Origin: Pocillopora verrucosa | Taxonomy: Eukaryota; Cnidaria; Anthozoa; Scleractinia; Pocilloporidae | Direction: 5' to 3' | Length of the DNA: 64,000 nt | Assembly (NCBI RefSeq): GCF_036669915.1 | Contig: NC_089322.1 | Span: forward strand, 4,920,192-4,984,191 | In this document: one piece after another, positions 12,701 through 24,890 of the stretch | How the letters are laid out: every line of letters begins with the position of its first letter | Numbering within the stretch: position 1 is the stretch's first letter | Position numbers and translations under genes: made by a program | The notes under the pieces: model-generated | Seen by the model: only the letters and a program-made list of their open reading frames with translations | Told to the model about the DNA's origin: nothing | Database searches by the model: none

Positions 12701-13332
12701 GGTGAGGTAACCCGCCTAGCCTTGGTCGAAAAGTAAAACGCGTTAACATACAATCTTACAACCCCGGGGTGCTGGGGCAAGGTTTCTTTAGGTTTTTGTT
12801 GCGCTTTCAATTAGGGAGGTTGAGCAAAAAAAGAGAAAGACGAAAGATTAATTTTCGGACACGTGTGTATTTATTCATAAAGGCGTCACGCTTTGTGTCA
12901 CGCGGTGTTAGGTTACGCGAGGAACCATTGACTTAATATGTTATAAGGAATAGTTTGAAATATGGTCGATTTACAACGCTAAATATTCCGAAATGTGAAC
13001 ACTTTACACTCCTTGAGTGTCCGTTGCGGTTTCTGGTGATTTCTGCCATGAGACGGTTAGGAAATGTACAAAGTTTTTAAAACACGTGTTTCACTTTTGA
13101 GCTTTTTGCCATGAACGCGACCTCGGCTAGGGGGGTTGCCCCACCTTGAGACGTTTACATGGCAAATTGTCACCCCGGCTGACAGGGTTACCCTACCTGG
13201 CAGACCGGGAAACCCTCCTAGGCAAGTCAACCCACCTATCATGTAAACGGGACTGAAATAAAATAAGAAATTATATGGACAGGCGGGTTACTTCACCTAC
13301 CTGGGGTCCCCCACCTACATGTAAACAAGCCC
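12701..13332. mobile_element. Candidate MITE with GC-rich palindromic interior
   Basis: The left end GGTGAGGTAACCCGCCTAGC (12701) is mirrored by the reverse complement of 13277-13297 (GGTGAAGTAACCCGCCTGTC). The interior has several short palindromic CCCGGCTGACAGGGTTACCC-like motifs and repeated GTTTACATG phrases (13145, 13225, 13318). This is a GC-rich island in AT-rich DNA. A minus-strand frame at 13057-13242 runs through the palindromes and is not considered a gene. The exact ends and target duplication are unclear. Confidence 0.45.
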
Positions 13333-15590
13333 TAAAAATGAAAGTCCGTAATTGTGCGCGCCAGGGCGTAACTACCTACTCTCTTTTTTAAAAATTTTTT
13401 TTAAAAATTTTTTTTTTTTATGAATTCCATAAATGCGTAAAAAAAAATTCGATTTAGTTTATTTGGATTTTTGAGAGATGATTCGAAAAGTGAAAAGACT
13501 TTCATGTGGCACTTGCTTATAATGGTCGAAAAACAAGAGAAAAAAACAAACCCATCAGAATATTGAATAACACTGTTCGTTTTTTCTGATCCAACACTAG
13601 GCCGGCGGTGAGGAAACTTGTTTTAACTTTGCAATATTCTCGTTGCAGCCTCAGTAAATAACACAGTTGCAATATTGAATCAGTTGTAATCAAGCCAGGA
13701 TACATGATTTATCAGATCACGAGACAAAACTCGTAGCATTGTATTATATAACCATCGCTTCAATATTTGCGCAACTTCGACGAATGAAAGCAAGCTGTGA
13801 GCAAACATTTTTTACTTGTTTGGTTTAGAAGAGGGTCTCTGTGGGGCGATGGGTGACTTTAGACATTAAAAAGTCCGGTTGATTTCTTCTAATAAGATGT
13901 TCGAAAGCATAGAAATACAAAAAAATATTGCGTTTGTTAATTTCCTTCGCTGCAGTGACTTCAAATTTTTAGTGATTTTGCTACCGTGACAGATGAATTA
14001 TGCAAATTAGTCTGTTAAGCAAACTCTGACCGTTCTAAATCAATGGCTCCCTGTAGTTTGGTCCTGAAATGTTCATACAGGTTTAAATAGCTCAAGCTCT
14101 CTAAACTCAAATAGGAAAGAACACAAACCATTTCTTTAAAAAAGAGTTGCTCGTTAAAACGCTGACCGATCGCTAATCAGTACGATAGTCGATACGTTTT
14201 GTTCGTCTCTTGTTTCACATATCACAAGAGGCAAGTGATCAGTTAAAACTTGAAGTATTGACGAGCCTGCATGACATTCCTGCCATCCGGAAGCGATTTT
14301 AAACTTCTGTCTTCATAGATTAGTTTTGATCAGGATATATTTTGAAAGAGGAGTGGTTGACAAGGATCTTTTAAGATGCTACATCAAATTTATTCCTCAA
14401 ATATTGAAGATTTTGTTAACTAAACCTTACAAAAGGCTTTGAAAAAAAAATTAAACCAGATTCTAGTGGTTCGTTTTATATCTAAACTACTGTTTTAACT
14501 TTACTGATTTCGCTTAACTTTAAAGCCTTACTTACGTCAACATTTTTCTGTGCTTATTATATTAGAAATATAATTTTTGCGTTGTTCAGTTGAAGGTTTC
14601 TTTATTCTTCTCTTTCTTACATACAACTTATTACCTCCGGACTAATTCAGATCTAACAAGGAAAGTGTGGGTCTCCGCTTATAAAAGGGACGCTTACTGA
14701 GCTGCCAATCTCTAACCTTCGTCATCCTTTTACACTTAACTAGCGAATCACGTTAAGCTACGAAGAGCGGAGTTCGCATACTAAGTAGATACCTTCGAGA
14801 TGTTTACGCTTTACAAAATCATTTTCATCCTTAAATTTCTTAGTCTTACAGTCAAGGTTGGTCATAACTAAAACAAGATTGATAATATAAAAATTGTAAT
14901 GAACTTACTAACAGAATTAGAATCATACTTGAAAAAATATATTAAGAGGAAATACTCCTCGAAGACTGTTACACAACAGCACAATAAACAGAAAATTCGG
15001 ACAAGAAAGGGCGTACCCGAGGTACTGCCCCTAAAAGAGCTACGTGCTATTCGTATAAATTACCTGATTAAAATTCAGTGCGGAGGATGAAAAGTACTAC
15101 TTGTTTACACCTTAAGTCACCCCTATGAAAAAGAGATGTCGAGCGTGCTAAATTATACCTGTAAGATAAGACCGCCAAAAGGAATAAGAAATGATCAATT
15201 GGGTTATTATAATTTTTACTGAGTGGCTTATGCTAAAATACTATTTCCATTCATTTCCAACGTTTAAATAAGTAAAAAAAAAAACACTGGATAGATACAA
15301 ATTTTGTCTTTTAACAATATTGAAAAAGAAAGCACAAAAAATTGAACTAGATCTAATTTGGGATAGCTCCTTTTTTAATTTCAATGAAATACTGGATAAA
15401 GTATGTTCTCTACTTTGCTCTATTCAATTTATGCATCTAAAAGTCTTTTGGCTCTGTTTCCTTCGAGTGATTCTCATTATTTACACTGTCGGGGTCTCTT
15501 TCTCTGTAAAAAAAAGTGAAAAAAAAAACAGCAATTCATTATAAACTCGATTAATATTTTGGATATGAAGCAAATACAATTATACCAAGC
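13333..15590. other. Gene-poor AT-rich stretch
   Basis: No gene is supported. It includes a TTTTTTAAAAATTTTT-type low-complexity patch at about 13382-13420. Frames at 13517-13705 (minus), 14899-15090 (plus) and 15320-15544 (plus) show no domain, paralog or splice context. This is presumably the downstream flank of the TPR-CHAT gene. Confidence 0.5.
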
Positions 15591-15848
15591 TTAATATCTA
15601 AAAATATAAATGGCTAGCACTTGTATGTGATTGGCAGAGAGGCCCTTTCGAGATTCTATATTTAAACCAGAGAGCGTCGATAGTAACTCTCCGAAAAGAA
15701 AAGAAAAAAAATATATGTATATGGATATATACCGAACTACCCTTGATGGTAACAAAGGACCCCCGCCGACAGTCACCGACCAGTGAATCACAGCTACCTT
15801 CACATCTACTTAGACTTTAATTTGTGAAATATCTTTTCGGACTGAGTC

Positions 15849-18800
15849 TTACCTCTGCTTGTCAAACCCGAGTCTCACATCATCTCCAATCAGCGTAAAC
15901 GAAGCCCACTCAGACACACTGGTAGACTTTCTATTTCTCATCCACTTCATGGCCTGATGGAGGGATTCACTGGCACTTTCTCCCTCTACAAGGTGTTCGT
16001 AGAACCGACTCATCAGCTGCTCTGTTGCTGAGTCTGAAATGGCCCACAGCGCAACCAACACCGAGCGAGCACCGGATCCTAAGAACGCACGGGCAATTCC
16101 TATGACTCCCTCGGCTCTAATGTCACCTCTTCCACTGTGACAGCAGCTAAGTACTACCAGTTTAGCTCTGACTTTCACTCGTGATACATCAGCCATCGTC
16201 AACATGTAATCTTCATGTGGTAAGATAGCGTTTCGCCTGTTGGAAGTACTAGGGATGGGGGAGAGGGCAATTTCTCCCCTTTCGGCGTCACCATGGGCAG
16301 CAAAATGAATCAGGCTCACTGAACTTATCGCTCAAGCACCGCCTGCTTCGTTGCTTCTTCTCCTACCAGAGGCAGAACACCCACCAGTCGTCCGACCATC
16401 TCCGCTTCCTTTCTCGCACCTGGCAATGGCGGCAGCCAATTAACCTTAGGGTCGCCTATTATCAAGGCACCAGTGTTGCTGTGATAGTCCTCTGGGCTAT
16501 CTTGAATAATCTTGAGTGTTGTCAAAGAAGGAATGACACGGATCCTATGAGTCTCCGAGAGGTATTCGGCTCCCTCCTTTTCACTCAGTGCAGCAAAGGG
16601 AACTTTGTAGAAACTGCGGTCAGGAACGATGATGACTTCAGGCTCCTCAAGCAAATCATAAACGGGAGCAATAAACATTTTGTAACACAAAAATAGACTT
16701 GAAATCACTTTCTCGTCCTCCTCTACGAGTAGCAATCTTGCTGAGCTCTTCTTTGCGGGGGAGAGAAGTTGCAATTTAACCATATTTAACGACCGATCTT
16801 CACAATCTTTAGTGGGCAAAATACCAAGACTCCGGAAATTATCATCCACAAATTTATCCAAAGGCAAATCTTTGGGCAACCCAGCCTGGACTAGATTCTC
16901 TTCTACTGATATTCTTCTATGGTGAAGGACTCCACTTGTCTTTAAGATCCACAAACGCAGATCATTGTGAAAATAAGAAATGTACAGACAAGTACAGTTA
17001 TTTTTCTTTCTAAAAATGTTCTCAACGCCAAACCAAGATTTCGGATTAGCAGAGATGTGCGTTTCAACCGAGTACCTCTCTACCATTAAGTCTGATAGGC
17101 CTCTAGCTCGACACAACTCCTCAAAATAAAGAGCATCCCGAGCATTTCCAGTGTCAAAAAGCAAATTGCAAAGCAGCTTATAGGGAAATATTCCTGAGTG
17201 CTCCAGAAGTGATGTTTTGAAGTGATCATTGGCGCCCAAGAAATATCTCAGCTCCTCATACTTTTCAATGCACAGACGAAGACACGAAATGGTATCTTTG
17301 TTTTTATTTTGCAATAAATACAAAATGGCGTATTTTTTAAGGATTTCGAACTCTTTTCTTCTATCTCCAATATCTCTGGATATGGATAAAGCTTTCTCCA
17401 AGTATACTTCCGAGGCTTCATAATCTCCAACTTCTCTAGACAAACTTCCAAGGTTTGCAAGATCTGCCGCTTTCCCTTCCTCATTACCAATGTCAGTTCT
17501 GATGACAAGTGCTTTTTGGAGACACTCTTTAGCCTTGTCGTATTGCCCGAGCGACCAAAACACACAACCTAGGCCTCCATAACATGATGCTTCCCCTTGT
17601 ATGTCGCCAATTTCGGTTTTGATGACAAGCGCTTTTTGGAGACACTCTTTAGCCTTGTCGTATTGCTCGAGCGACAGAAACAAACCACCAAGGTTTGCGT
17701 AGACTGATGACTCTCCTCTTCTGTTGCCAATTTCAGTTGTGATGACAAGCGCTTTTTGAAGATATTCTTTAGCCTTGTCGTATTGCCCGATAACTTTAAA
17801 CAAGTTACCAAGGCTTCCGAAGTTACTTGCCTCTCCTTGTCTGTCACCGATTTCAGTTCTGATAACAAGCGCCTTTTGGAGACACTCTTGAGCCATGTCG
17901 TATTGCCCGAGCAACTCAAAGATAGTACCTAGGTTTCCGTAGTCAGTTGCCTCTCCTTGTCTGTCGCCAATATTAGTTCTGATGACAAGCGCCTTTTGAA
18001 GATACTCTTTAGCCTTGTGGTATTGCCCGAGCCACAGAAACACAGTACCTAGGTTTCCATAACATGATGCTTCCCCTTGTATGTCGCCAATTTCAGTTTT
18101 GATGACAAGCGCTCTTTGGAGATACTCTTGAGCCTTGTAGTATTGCCCGAGCGACTCAAACATATTTCCTAGGCTTCCGTAGTTAGTTGCCTCTCCTTTT
18201 CTATTGCCAATTTCGGTGTTGATGACAAGCGCCTTTTGGAGATACTCTTTAGCCTTGTCGTATTGCCCGAGCAACTCAAAGATAGTACCTAGGTTTTCGT
18301 AGTCAGTTGCCTCTCCTTCTCTGTCGCCAATTTCATTCCTGATGACAAGCGCCTTTTGGAGATACACTTGAGCCTTGTCGTATTGCCCAAGCGACAGAAA
18401 CACAGTGCCTAGGTTTCCATAACATGATGCTTCCCCTTTTCTGTCGCCAATTTCAGTTTTGATGACAAGCGCTCTTTGGAGATACTCTTGAGCCTTGTCG
18501 TATTGCCCGAGCCACTGAGTCATATATCCTAGCTCTTCGTAGTTAGCTGCCTCTCCTTTTCTGTCGCCAATTTCAGTTGTGATGACAAGCGCTTTTTGAA
18601 GACACTCTTTAGCCTTGTCGTATTGCCCGAGCGACTGAAAAATAGTACCAAGGTTTCCGTAGACAGTTTCCTGTCCTTTCCTGTCGCCAATTTCGGTTCT
18701 GATGACAAGCGCCTTTTGGAGATACTCTTGAGCCTTGTGGTATTGCCCGAGCGAGTGAAACATAGTACCTAGGTTTCCGTTGTCAATTGCTTCTCCTTCT

Positions 18801-19863
18801 TTGTCGCCAATTTCGGTTCTGATGACAAGCGCCTTTTGGAGATATTCTTTAGCCTTGGCGTATTGCCCGAGCGACAGAAACATATATCCTAGGTTTCCAT
18901 AACAATACGCTTTCCCTTTTCTGTCGCCAAGTTTAGTTGTGATAACAAGCGCCTTTTGGAGATACTCTTGAGCCTTGTCGTATTGCCCGAGCGACAGAAA
19001 CACAGTACCTAGGTTTCTGTAGTCAGTTGCCTCTCCTTGTCTGTCGCCAATTTCAGTTCTGATGACAAGCGCCTTTTGGAGATACTCTTGAGCCTTGTCG
19101 TATTGCCCGAGCGACTGAAACACAATACCTAGGTTTCCATAACATGATGCTTCCCCTCTTTTGTCGCCAATTTCAGTTTTGATGACAAGCGCTCTTTGCA
19201 GATACTCTTCAGCCTCGTCGTATTGCTTAAGCAATCGAAACAAATTACCAAGGTTTCCGAAGACAGTTGACTCTCCTTGTCTGTCGCCAATTTCAGTTCT
19301 GATAACAAGCGCCTTTTGGAGATACTCTTGAGCCTTGTCGTATTGCCCGAGCGACAGAAACACAGTACCTAGGTTTCCATAACATGATGCTTCCCCTTTT
19401 ATGTCGCCAATTTCAGTTTTGATGACAAGCGCCTTTTGGAGATATTCTTGAGCCTTGTCGTATTCCCCGAGCGACTGAAGCAGCGCTCCAAGGTTTCCGT
19501 AACAGGATGCTTCTTCGCTTTTGTCGCCAATTTCGGTAGCTATGGAAAGGGCCCTCTCAACATGCTCCTTCGCCTTTAGGTTTTCGCCAAGTGTTTGAAG
19601 CATAATTCCAGACTCTCTGTATAAGACAGACAGCATCTTGCTGAAAAGAACTGTAAAGATGTCGCTGTAACATTGTGGCAGTACTGAATCAAATTGGTCT
19701 TTGCTGTTTTGATCGGTGCTATTTAGTAAAATCAAACATTCACTGCATATCTCAATGGCTTTCTGAATACGATCTGAGTTGAGCAGGAACACGGAAACAA
19801 GTAAGGCGATGGTCATGAAAGCTATCATGGCTTCTGTTACTCGGTTTCCATTGCCATCCTCTC
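15849..19863 (-). CDS. TPR-repeat CHAT-domain (caspase-like) protein, frameshifted large exon
   Basis: A single large minus-strand exon. Seen: an N-terminal helical part (about 100 residues from the ATG at 19828), then 18 nearly identical 40-residue TPR units, a more diverged TPR/linker region of about 230 residues, and a C-terminal CHAT domain. The CHAT region shows EVIIVPDRSFYKVPFAAL, LPGARKEAEMVGRL, the histidine motif IHFAAHG and the cysteine motif LSCCHSGRG, so both catalytic dyad residues are present. A one-base deletion at about 16328-16331 splits the domain: the first frame stops at 16325 after AVLER, and the rest continues in another frame to 15849. The reading frame stays open upstream of the ATG to an ACAG acceptor at 19864, so an earlier exon is likely. 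The end is ambiguous: TAA at 15849 overlaps a strong AGAG/GTAAG donor (after 15853). CHAT proteases with TPRs are proposed cell-death or immune effectors; substrate unknown. The deletion may be real or an assembly error. Confidence 0.9.
17363..19522 (-). repeat. 18 tandem 120-bp TPR-coding units with three-unit higher order
   Basis: Each 120-bp unit encodes a 40-residue TPR of the form GEASCYGNLGTVFLSLGQYD plus KAQEYLQKALVIRTEIGD. Units are almost the same length with no indels. Composition is ordered: units 3-5, 9-11 and 12-14 share the same series (RALVIKTEIGD, then EASCYGNLG, then EATDY), a three-unit or 360-bp higher-order period. This indicates recent growth by unequal exchange of blocks rather than of single units. 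Confidence 0.9.
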
Positions 19864-19869
19864 CTGTTA

Positions 19870-22037
19870 TCAGGGAAACATTATTTTTAGTAACGCAATA
19901 CTAAATGATTCGATAATCTGGATTCATAATGAGTTACCACAAACAGGAACACACATGTAAAGTTACAAAAGCGAGCTTGGTCGATTTCACCTGCAAACTT
20001 TTTGTAACGAGCTGAAAGTGTTAGAATTCACTATAGAGGCTTTATAAATTATAATAATAAAAGAAGGGACGTAAGATAAGTACAACTAGAACACATCAAC
20101 GGATCACATTCGGTGAAACTTGTAAACTTAATTTGACCTGCACAGATTTTTTGAAACGGACTGTGTGGCTGTCACGCTATGAAAGTCATCTCTTATTCCA
20201 ATGATTTTTGATCCAGCTGTTTCGTTTGTTCTTCATACAGAGTAAAAATATTGACGCATGCTTGAGTTTGATTAATGGTCGGAGGGTCGCCCCATCAATT
20301 AAGTTGTTTTGAAAGGTTGAAGGTTTCTTAGAAAAAACAAGAAGGATTGATAAACCTTTTTCTACAACGTTCTGGGAGCATTTGAAAATGTTGTTCTAGC
20401 AGTTTATCATCAGGTAATGAGCTTACTTATCTGAAGTATATGGCTGAAAACGAATCTATTCGTGACTGACGAGGATGATTGCCAGGATTTGAGGTAACAA
20501 CGGTTTGACAAAATCGGTTTGTCACCTTTCATTTTACTCCAGTTCTGATTTTTGTACAACATGACATGACTGTAAAGTCATAGGACAACGATAAACAAAA
20601 CAGCAATAATCTTAACTTTTGCTATGAGAACTTTCCCCATGCATAGTTTCTGTAAACAACATTAATCAACGGGGTAAGTTTCCAAAGAAACTTTGGTGGG
20701 ATATACAATATAACTTGCCTTTACCAACAGAGTTGACAATGTAAATTGGCCATTGCAATGAGTTTCTGAAGCTGACGTTTCGAGTGTTAGCCCTTCATCA
20801 AAGCATTTGATAATCTTGGGGAATGAATATTGTTGTATTACCTGTTTTCCACAAAGGAACTAGGAAAGAGTGGTCAGCAGTATCAATATAATGCTTTGTT
20901 TTTCATCTGCATTTCTACTTCGTTACAGGTATATGTTTGTAGTTACGTCGAGTTGTCCTCCGCGAAGGTTGATCAATTTTTTTTAAAAGATCACAAACAG
21001 AGGCGAGATTTCTCTTCGGAATATTGCTCATAAGATAACATTCTTTCAAAGCCTCGCACGTTTCATTTGTCTGAAACGTTTGTTGTTAAGAACATTAGAT
21101 GTAAACATCGCCAAATTATGCAATATCTGATTTTTAACTTTTTTCGCGAATTGCCCCCATAAAAAGTAGAGGCAGACCCGCAGAGATTTTTACATATTAA
21201 AAAACTAGAATATTATAACCAGCTAGGTGAGTAGTTTCAGTTCCAGAATCGGTGTACTTCTGGAGAAATTCAGATAAACGTTTTCCCTGTTTTACCCGAT
21301 TACAAAAATAAACGAAACAGTACCGAGATAAATAATCTATTGGTGTGTTTACATTTACTCCCAGGGAAAAATAAAAGGAATTAAAATGAAGACGAATGAT
21401 GTCACTACGTATGATTGAAGTGCCAATTTGTAATGCTGAATTTAGCTTGAGATAGAGAAATAAACATTTCATTCTCTTTTGGCGACGTTTTTGTATGAAA
21501 ATGAGGCCCCAGGCCTCGAACAAGCAGCCGTTGTTCCCATGGCAACGAGAGCGCAGCAACCTTTAAAAAGGGCATTTTTGTGCATCCCCCCTGATTGCCT
21601 AACTGCATGCAAAATTTGAAGGGGGGTTGAAAGTTTTCATTTCCCAAGATGTTTGATTCTTACAGAGACTTGTTCTTAAGCGTTTCAATTCTTAGGCTAA
21701 CAAGAGACATAACCTTTAACCACAACTGTCTGGAAGATTTCCTGACATTCCGCTATATGGCATGGAACACTTGAAAATATTGTTGTAGCAAGCTATTACC
21801 AAGGAACGAGCTTACTTATCAGATGAATGTCACTGAAAACGAATCTATCCTTAGCTGATGAGAACGATGAACAAGCTGTGGGGCCACAGAGGTTTGAAGA
21901 ACTCCGGCTTTGTGACGAATTTATTTCATCCGGTGGCGATTTTTGCACAACATAACATGACTTAATAGTCACAGGACAGGACAGGACTTAAAAAAAATAA
22001 TAAATAATGTATGCATTTACGATAGAGAAGTTACTTA
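19870..22037. other. Gene-poor flank with dispersed-repeat fragments
   Basis: No gene is supported. About 20340-20650 and 21715-22000 are two diverged copies of the array-type block (TGGCATGGAACACTTGAAAATATTGTT...ACCAAGGAACGAGCTTACTTATC). At 20742-20815 the sequence GAAGCTGACGTTTCGAGTGTTAGCCCTTCATCA is a common cnidarian repeat phrase, with a related, more diverged copy at 41625-41700. Short frames at 20830-21033 and 21197-21647 show no recognisable domain. Confidence 0.5.
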
Positions 22038-22340
22038 TTCCATATGTGACCGTAAAGTTAAAGCTAAAGTTAAGATAAAGTTACTCTAAAAAAAACAGTA
22101 CACTGATAATATTATTGACCGATAAAATTATTGACCTCGCAGCTGAAACTTTTGAAAGTGAAACGACAATTTTTCCTACATTCCTAAATTTCCCTCAGTA
22201 ATGAGGCCAACTTATACCATGATTTTTAAGTGTGTTGTTTTACGAAAGAGATCAACAGCTTTCAATACATCTTGACTAATGTAAGAACCACACGATACGA
22301 TTCTGCACGTTTTTGATCTTTTAGAATATTTTTATAATAT
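22038..22340. repeat. Dispersed repeat, copy B (copy A at 1-340)
   Basis: Direct repeat of the window start beginning CATATGTGACCGTAAAGTTA, with a few deletions relative to copy A, including loss of the segment between GTGAAACGAC and ATTTTTCCTACATTCC. No coding frame. Confidence 0.75.
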
Positions 22341-23540
22341 TTTTTTAGAACATTTTTAGCAGTAATCTAATTCACAAAAGTGTATCTGATAACGTGACTG
22401 AAGCAAAGAGATTTTATCATATAAACTACGTTGTTATACAAGGATTTCCAGCTCTGAGAAAAGCAGTAACAACACACGTGAAAAAATACGATATTTTTTC
22501 ACAAGTGTTTGATATCGCCAATCAGTTGACACGTCTTTCGCGTTTGGCGCCACTCGGTCAGGTTGATGAATGAACAGCAAAGCCTTCATCATTCTCAATC
22601 CGAGGTCGTTTGTCGAATTTTTTCGGATTATGGCTGCTAAAACATTGGAAAATTCCTATCGCTTACAGATAGTGGCGTTCAGACTTTCCTAGAAGGGGAA
22701 GAAAACCAAAATACGATAAGAAAAACTGAAAGTTACGTATTCAGTGGCTTTGGAAATGGCATTTCTTGTGGCTGAGAACGAAAATAGACAACTCGAAGAT
22801 TTGCTACAGGCCGATTTTGGCCGTGTACATTCTGTCAGTAAGGACTAATTAAAAAACTGAGAATTTTTTGCATTGAAAACTATGCCCATTGTTTGTTTAG
22901 GTAGTGATTCAACGCATGTTTTCATCTTGAGTGCGCCAAAGTACTTTACGATTTTTATTTGGGGATTGTCGATCCTTTTATTTTCATTGATGAATTAACG
23001 TGAATGAAAGTGAACCTCGCAGTAATGTGCACTACTTAGGCAGTAGTGAAAATAAGGCCTGAAAAAAATTTCAGGCCTGTATTGGATTTAATCATGACTT
23101 AGTCAGAAATAGAAAAGAAAAGCTGATCAAATTCAAAGACAATGCCCTTTGTTTAGTATCTCAAATATCCATAAAAGAATATCTTGAAACAATAGCTTTA
23201 GAGCCAAACAATGGCTTATTAATTCACGAGGGAAATTCAAACTCGCTGCCATTACAATAGCGAAATTCACGAGGTAAATTCGAACATAGCCGATTACTGC
23301 ACGAGCGAGAAAGTTGAAAATTAAGCGAAAGAGCGTTTATGTCAAGTCTTACCCTGGGGAGGAGTAGGGAGTTACTTTTTGTTCAAGGTCACTTGCTGCT
23401 CAGGGAGGGTCGGTCAAGACACAGAATGACGCAACTGAGAGACTGACAAAGAGTGATGAAACCAAATGAAATTTGTGTGAATGGTAAGAATGAAACTTGT
23501 TTGAATTAAACTCATTCCGTGAAACTGGCAAAATCGCATC
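22341..23540. other. No gene seen
   Basis: AT-rich sequence without a supportable reading frame, terminator or known repeat. Two short phrases, AAATTCACGAGG-like, repeat near 23220 and 23265. A minus-strand frame at 23414-23614 overlaps the candidate exon described next, in a different frame. Confidence 0.4.
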
Positions 23541-23542
23541 AC

Positions 23543-23639
23543 CATCGCAAACAAAAAAATCGCTCGTTTAGCCGCGGCTTTAGAACAAGGTCTTGATTTG
23601 CGTTTGTTGCGCACTGATATTGTCGAAGTTTTTCATCCT
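23543..23639 (-). CDS. Candidate internal exon, unknown protein
   Basis: On the minus strand, an excellent acceptor (TTTGTTCTTTTTTCCAG) is followed by an open 97-base segment containing EDEKLRQYQCATNANQDLV and LKPRLNERFFCLRW, then a weak donor GATG/GTGATG. The peptide is polar and coding-like. A possible upstream exon ends near 23730 at CGCG/GTACAT. The family is not recognised, the chain of exons is not resolved, and the call rests only on splice signals and composition. Confidence 0.3.
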
Positions 23640-23779
23640 CTGGAAAAAAGAACAAACAAAAAACAAAAACCGAGATGAATTTTAATCCTTTAAGAGATGA
23701 ATGACTGAACGCCGCTGAAGGTTTTATGTACCGCGAAGACGGCATCTGATTTTCCAGACGGCAAGATTTGTAACACAAG

Positions 23780-24180
23780 ATAAGAAGTCTAATGTCTTTT
23801 CACTCTTTTGATCTCAAACGACATTTTCCACCGACGATCTTTATTACATTACGGCTTATTCTGGAATACATATCGGAACATATGGATACTCGTTACTCGC
23901 ATTCTTCATTGCGCTGTTGCAATCGTCTTCCTGCACCCAAGTATCGACCTTGCTTCAGAAACCCTTCCATCTCACCCGATACTCTTTATGTCCGTCAATG
24001 GAACGCACAGCCAGAATTTTTGCGACTTCGTAGTACTTCGACATTTTTTTCGCAAAACGAGGTCTAACTTTGACAAAGCTCACTTAAAGATCACTGAAAA
24101 TAGCTGTCTTTATGGCCACGCACTGAAAGAACATAAAATTATCATACGGCAACAATAGTAGCGTTAGTTATGCGATGTTC
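23780..24180. other. Overlapping short frames, no recognised gene
   Basis: Two plus-strand frames of 91 and 116 codons overlap here (23792-24067 and 23808-24158). Neither shows a domain, signal peptide or paralog in the window, and neither has a clear splice context. Recorded as undecided DNA. Confidence 0.3.
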
Positions 24181-24189
24181 TATTGTCGT

Positions 24190-24890
24190 CAAAAAGGAAC
24201 GCAGAGTAGTTTAAAACTTTCACCTCTTTGTTAAATGCCGCGCACGCCACCAGAGTTTTCACTGGAACTGACTAAAGAAGAACGACAACCCGCAAATATT
24301 ACTGATTTTTTTAGTCCAGCGATTTAACTCGGCGTTATTCTTAATTCCTGAGAAGTATTTTCCCAAACGCCAATTCTTTCTTCTATTTTGTTTTACGTTA
24401 CGACTAAAACTAGATAGTTTTAAAACTATCACCTCTTTGTTAAAAGCCGCGCGCGCCGCCAGTGTTCTCACTGCAAGACTAAATTGGAACATTAATTAAC
24501 CTTTAAATATCATTTTTAAATCCAACCACTTAAGTTGAGCGTTTTTTAATTCCTAAGTGGTATTTTCCCAAACACAAAATTTCCTTCTCTTTTCTTTACG
24601 TTACGAGAGTGAAAGCGTGATAGTATTAAGACTAGCGCTTCTTTGATAAGAGCTGCGCTATCAACCAATGCTTTCATTGTTTTAAGACTAAATTAGAACG
24701 ACCACATTGATCCTTTTTTTCAATCCAACGGCTTAATCGAGCGATTTTTCCAGTTCAAAGTGCGAGTTTTCATAGACGAAGCTTTTTCTTTTCTTTCTTT
24801 TCTACGAGTTAGGCAAGTTAGTTTTAAAATTCACAACTCTTGACCAAGTGAAACCATCGATAATAGCTTCATCGTTTTGCGGCGTTGTGC
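24190..24890. repeat. Degenerate tandem repeat, about 200-217 bp, four units
   Basis: A block of form TTTAAAACTTTCACCTCTTTGTTAAA, then GCCGCGCGCGCCGCCAG-like, then TTTTCACTG, then AGACTAAATTGGAAC recurs at about 24197, 24414, 24628 and 24823. Between blocks lies a second shared stretch (TTTTTAATTCCTAAGTGGTATTTTCCCAAACAC-like). The copies are diverged. The minus-strand frame at 24259-24492 spans two units and is not credible as a gene. Confidence 0.65.

Noticed and set aside
17229..19700. Additional plus- and minus-strand frames overlapping the TPR array (for example 17248-17565 and 17569-17919)
   Set aside because: They are shadows of the 120-bp repeats in other frames; the period is a multiple of three, so open shadows repeat too.
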